A DNA stretch of 64,000 nt from Psettodes erumei (lineage: Eukaryota; Chordata; Actinopteri; Pleuronectiformes; Psettodidae): assembly GCA_016785225.1 (NCBI GenBank), contig JAFBJZ010000820.1, positions 868,001-932,000 of the forward strand, read 5' to 3'. Position 1 is the first letter of the stretch; each line of letters opens with the position of its first letter. Shown one piece after another: positions 62,807-64,000 of the stretch. The translations under genes and the position numbers were made by a program. The notes under the pieces are model-generated. The model was not told the origin of the DNA and did no database searches. It saw only the letters and a program-made list of their open reading frames with translations.

Positions 62807-64000
62807 TGCTAAGTCAGTTGGCATTGCATATGCAAAGAGAAAACAGGAAATGTCTGTGAATGTTGTGTTATGGTCTTGCAAATGGCAATCGAGCAGAAGT
62901 CATGGAACAACTGAAAACCAGAGTGCTTAATGGGGAAGTAAAGGCGACGTTTGGTTTACAGTTTTTTATTTCGGAACATGGGGGGTTGCTGGGTGTTGTG
63001 GTGGAGATGGGAAGGACCGGCTTGTGGACAGCCATGGCTGGCTGTGTGAGGGTTAAAAAGTTAAATTCGGGATTAATTAACTGCAGTGAGAGACTTTGGC
63101 CGATGTGAGATGTCAGCGTTGTTTGTGTTTCAGGCTTTTTGCTGTCATTAAGCACCGCGTTGAATATATATTGGAGTTCCCCGGCCATAATTATGACAGC
63201 ACTGGTTGAAAAGTGGTAATTACATTAACTCTGACTAAGACCAGAGTGCAGACATCGTCATTATCCTGTTGTCAGACTGACACAATAATGAAATCTCATA
63301 TTTGTGATTTATTTTATTTATTTATTATAGAAAGTTGTTAGTTCATTTGTTGATCAGGTGGAGAGATTCTTCAGCTTCAGAAGACTAGCATGTGGTGTCT
63401 TTCAGAGACTTAATGATGCTTTTTGAAACTACAAGTCTGGCTTCTCTCGGTGGCCTATCTGCACATAAATGAAAAATTCTTCCTTTATAGCAGGAGACCC
63501 TGTAAAATGCCTCCAGGAAACCCCAGTTTGCATACATCAGATACTGTACGTACAGTGCTGAATCGCCTTAGCGCTTGTTATTCTTTAAGTCTGTGCTGTT
63601 TTAGATTCAGAGGACAGGATCAAGGCTGTGGGAGTGGAGGTACAAGGATCTGGCAGGCTACCAGAGCAGAATGTCACATGAATATGGAACGTGGGGTTCA
63701 GGCTGGGACCCACCAGGCTCCTGGACGGTTCGCTAAACAGGCTGAGGAGATCTGGTATGCACCCCCCGGCTCCACCTCACGGCAGTGGAGCCGAGGTCTG
63801 TCTCTGACAAATCTGTCTCAATCCCTCAGAAGTGATAAACTCAGAGTGGACCGCTGTGAGCGAAGTGCTTTAAGCTGTAGCAGAGGTGGAGCAAGGTCAC
63901 TTTAATCTAAAGAGAGGGAGGAGGCGAAGCTGTGGAGCAGCTCTGTATAAACTTTATATTAAAACCATATTTTAGAGGAGCTTTTTTGCCAAGGTAACTC
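62807..64000 (+). other. tmem108: tmem108 second intron (5' part)
   Basis: No coding exon recognised up to the window end. Open frames at 62860-63108 and 63423-63905 have no recognisable family, no signal for splicing to the tmem108 frame, and look like chance. Confidence 0.55.

Noticed and set aside
63423..63905. 160-codon plus-strand open frame near the window end
   Set aside because: Not recognisable, and not in a plausible splice context for tmem108, whose next coding sequence should be Ser/Thr/Pro-rich.
1..64000. CRISPR arrays, tRNA or rRNA genes, operons, phage or plasmid functions
   Set aside because: None seen; repeats present are simple microsatellites, and gene structure is eukaryotic throughout.

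Overview
The window is vertebrate chromosomal DNA, almost certainly from a teleost fish. Evidence: long multi-exon genes with GT-AG introns, long dinucleotide (CA/GT) microsatellites, CpG-rich promoters, a decayed PIF/Harbinger transposon piece, and three recognisable vertebrate genes packed on one strand. There is nothing prokaryotic here: no operon, CRISPR array or phage.

Layout, all genes on the + strand. (1) 1-~2565: the 3' end of an unrecognised gene, seen as one putative terminal coding exon (311-447, stop 445-447) followed by an AT-rich 3'UTR with AATAAA at 2412 and 2542. (2) ~2570-4700: intergenic, with a Harbinger transposase relic on the - strand (2833-2991). (3) ~4790-29700: complete dnajc13 (RME-8), a CpG/CCAAT/NRF1-like promoter, one non-coding exon and 54 coding exons that join without a phase error into 2255 codons plus stop (human is about 2243). 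(4) ~30060-39065: complete topbp1, one 5'UTR exon and 26 coding exons giving 1498 codons plus stop (human about 1522), starting less than 1 kb after the dnajc13 poly(A) signal. Two of its introns are best read as GC-AG. (5) ~40860-end: the 5' part of tmem108 (retrolinkin): a CpG-rich first exon, a 21.4-kb first intron and the start-codon exon (62675-62758). The rest of the gene lies outside the window. The same genes lie on human 3q22, although TOPBP1 and DNAJC13 are not neighbours there.

Functionally the genes are not a pathway: dnajc13 is an endosomal Hsc70 co-chaperone, topbp1 is the ATR-activating BRCT scaffold of DNA replication and damage checkpoints, and tmem108 is a neuronal endosomal/vesicle membrane protein. 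Their order looks like conserved synteny. I found no new biological system. The most useful leads are splicing features: a 15/18-nt microexon in dnajc13 (18341-18355), an unlisted in-frame 45-nt exon near its C-terminus (28011-28055), the GC-AG introns and a 9-nt tandem acceptor in topbp1, a uORF whose stop overlaps the tmem108 start codon with a G-quadruplex-like run just past that exon, and an 18-bp hairpin deep in the tmem108 intron (60144-60191). Exon boundaries were set by eye from splice signals, reading phase and remembered human proteins, so single boundaries may be off at tandem splice sites.
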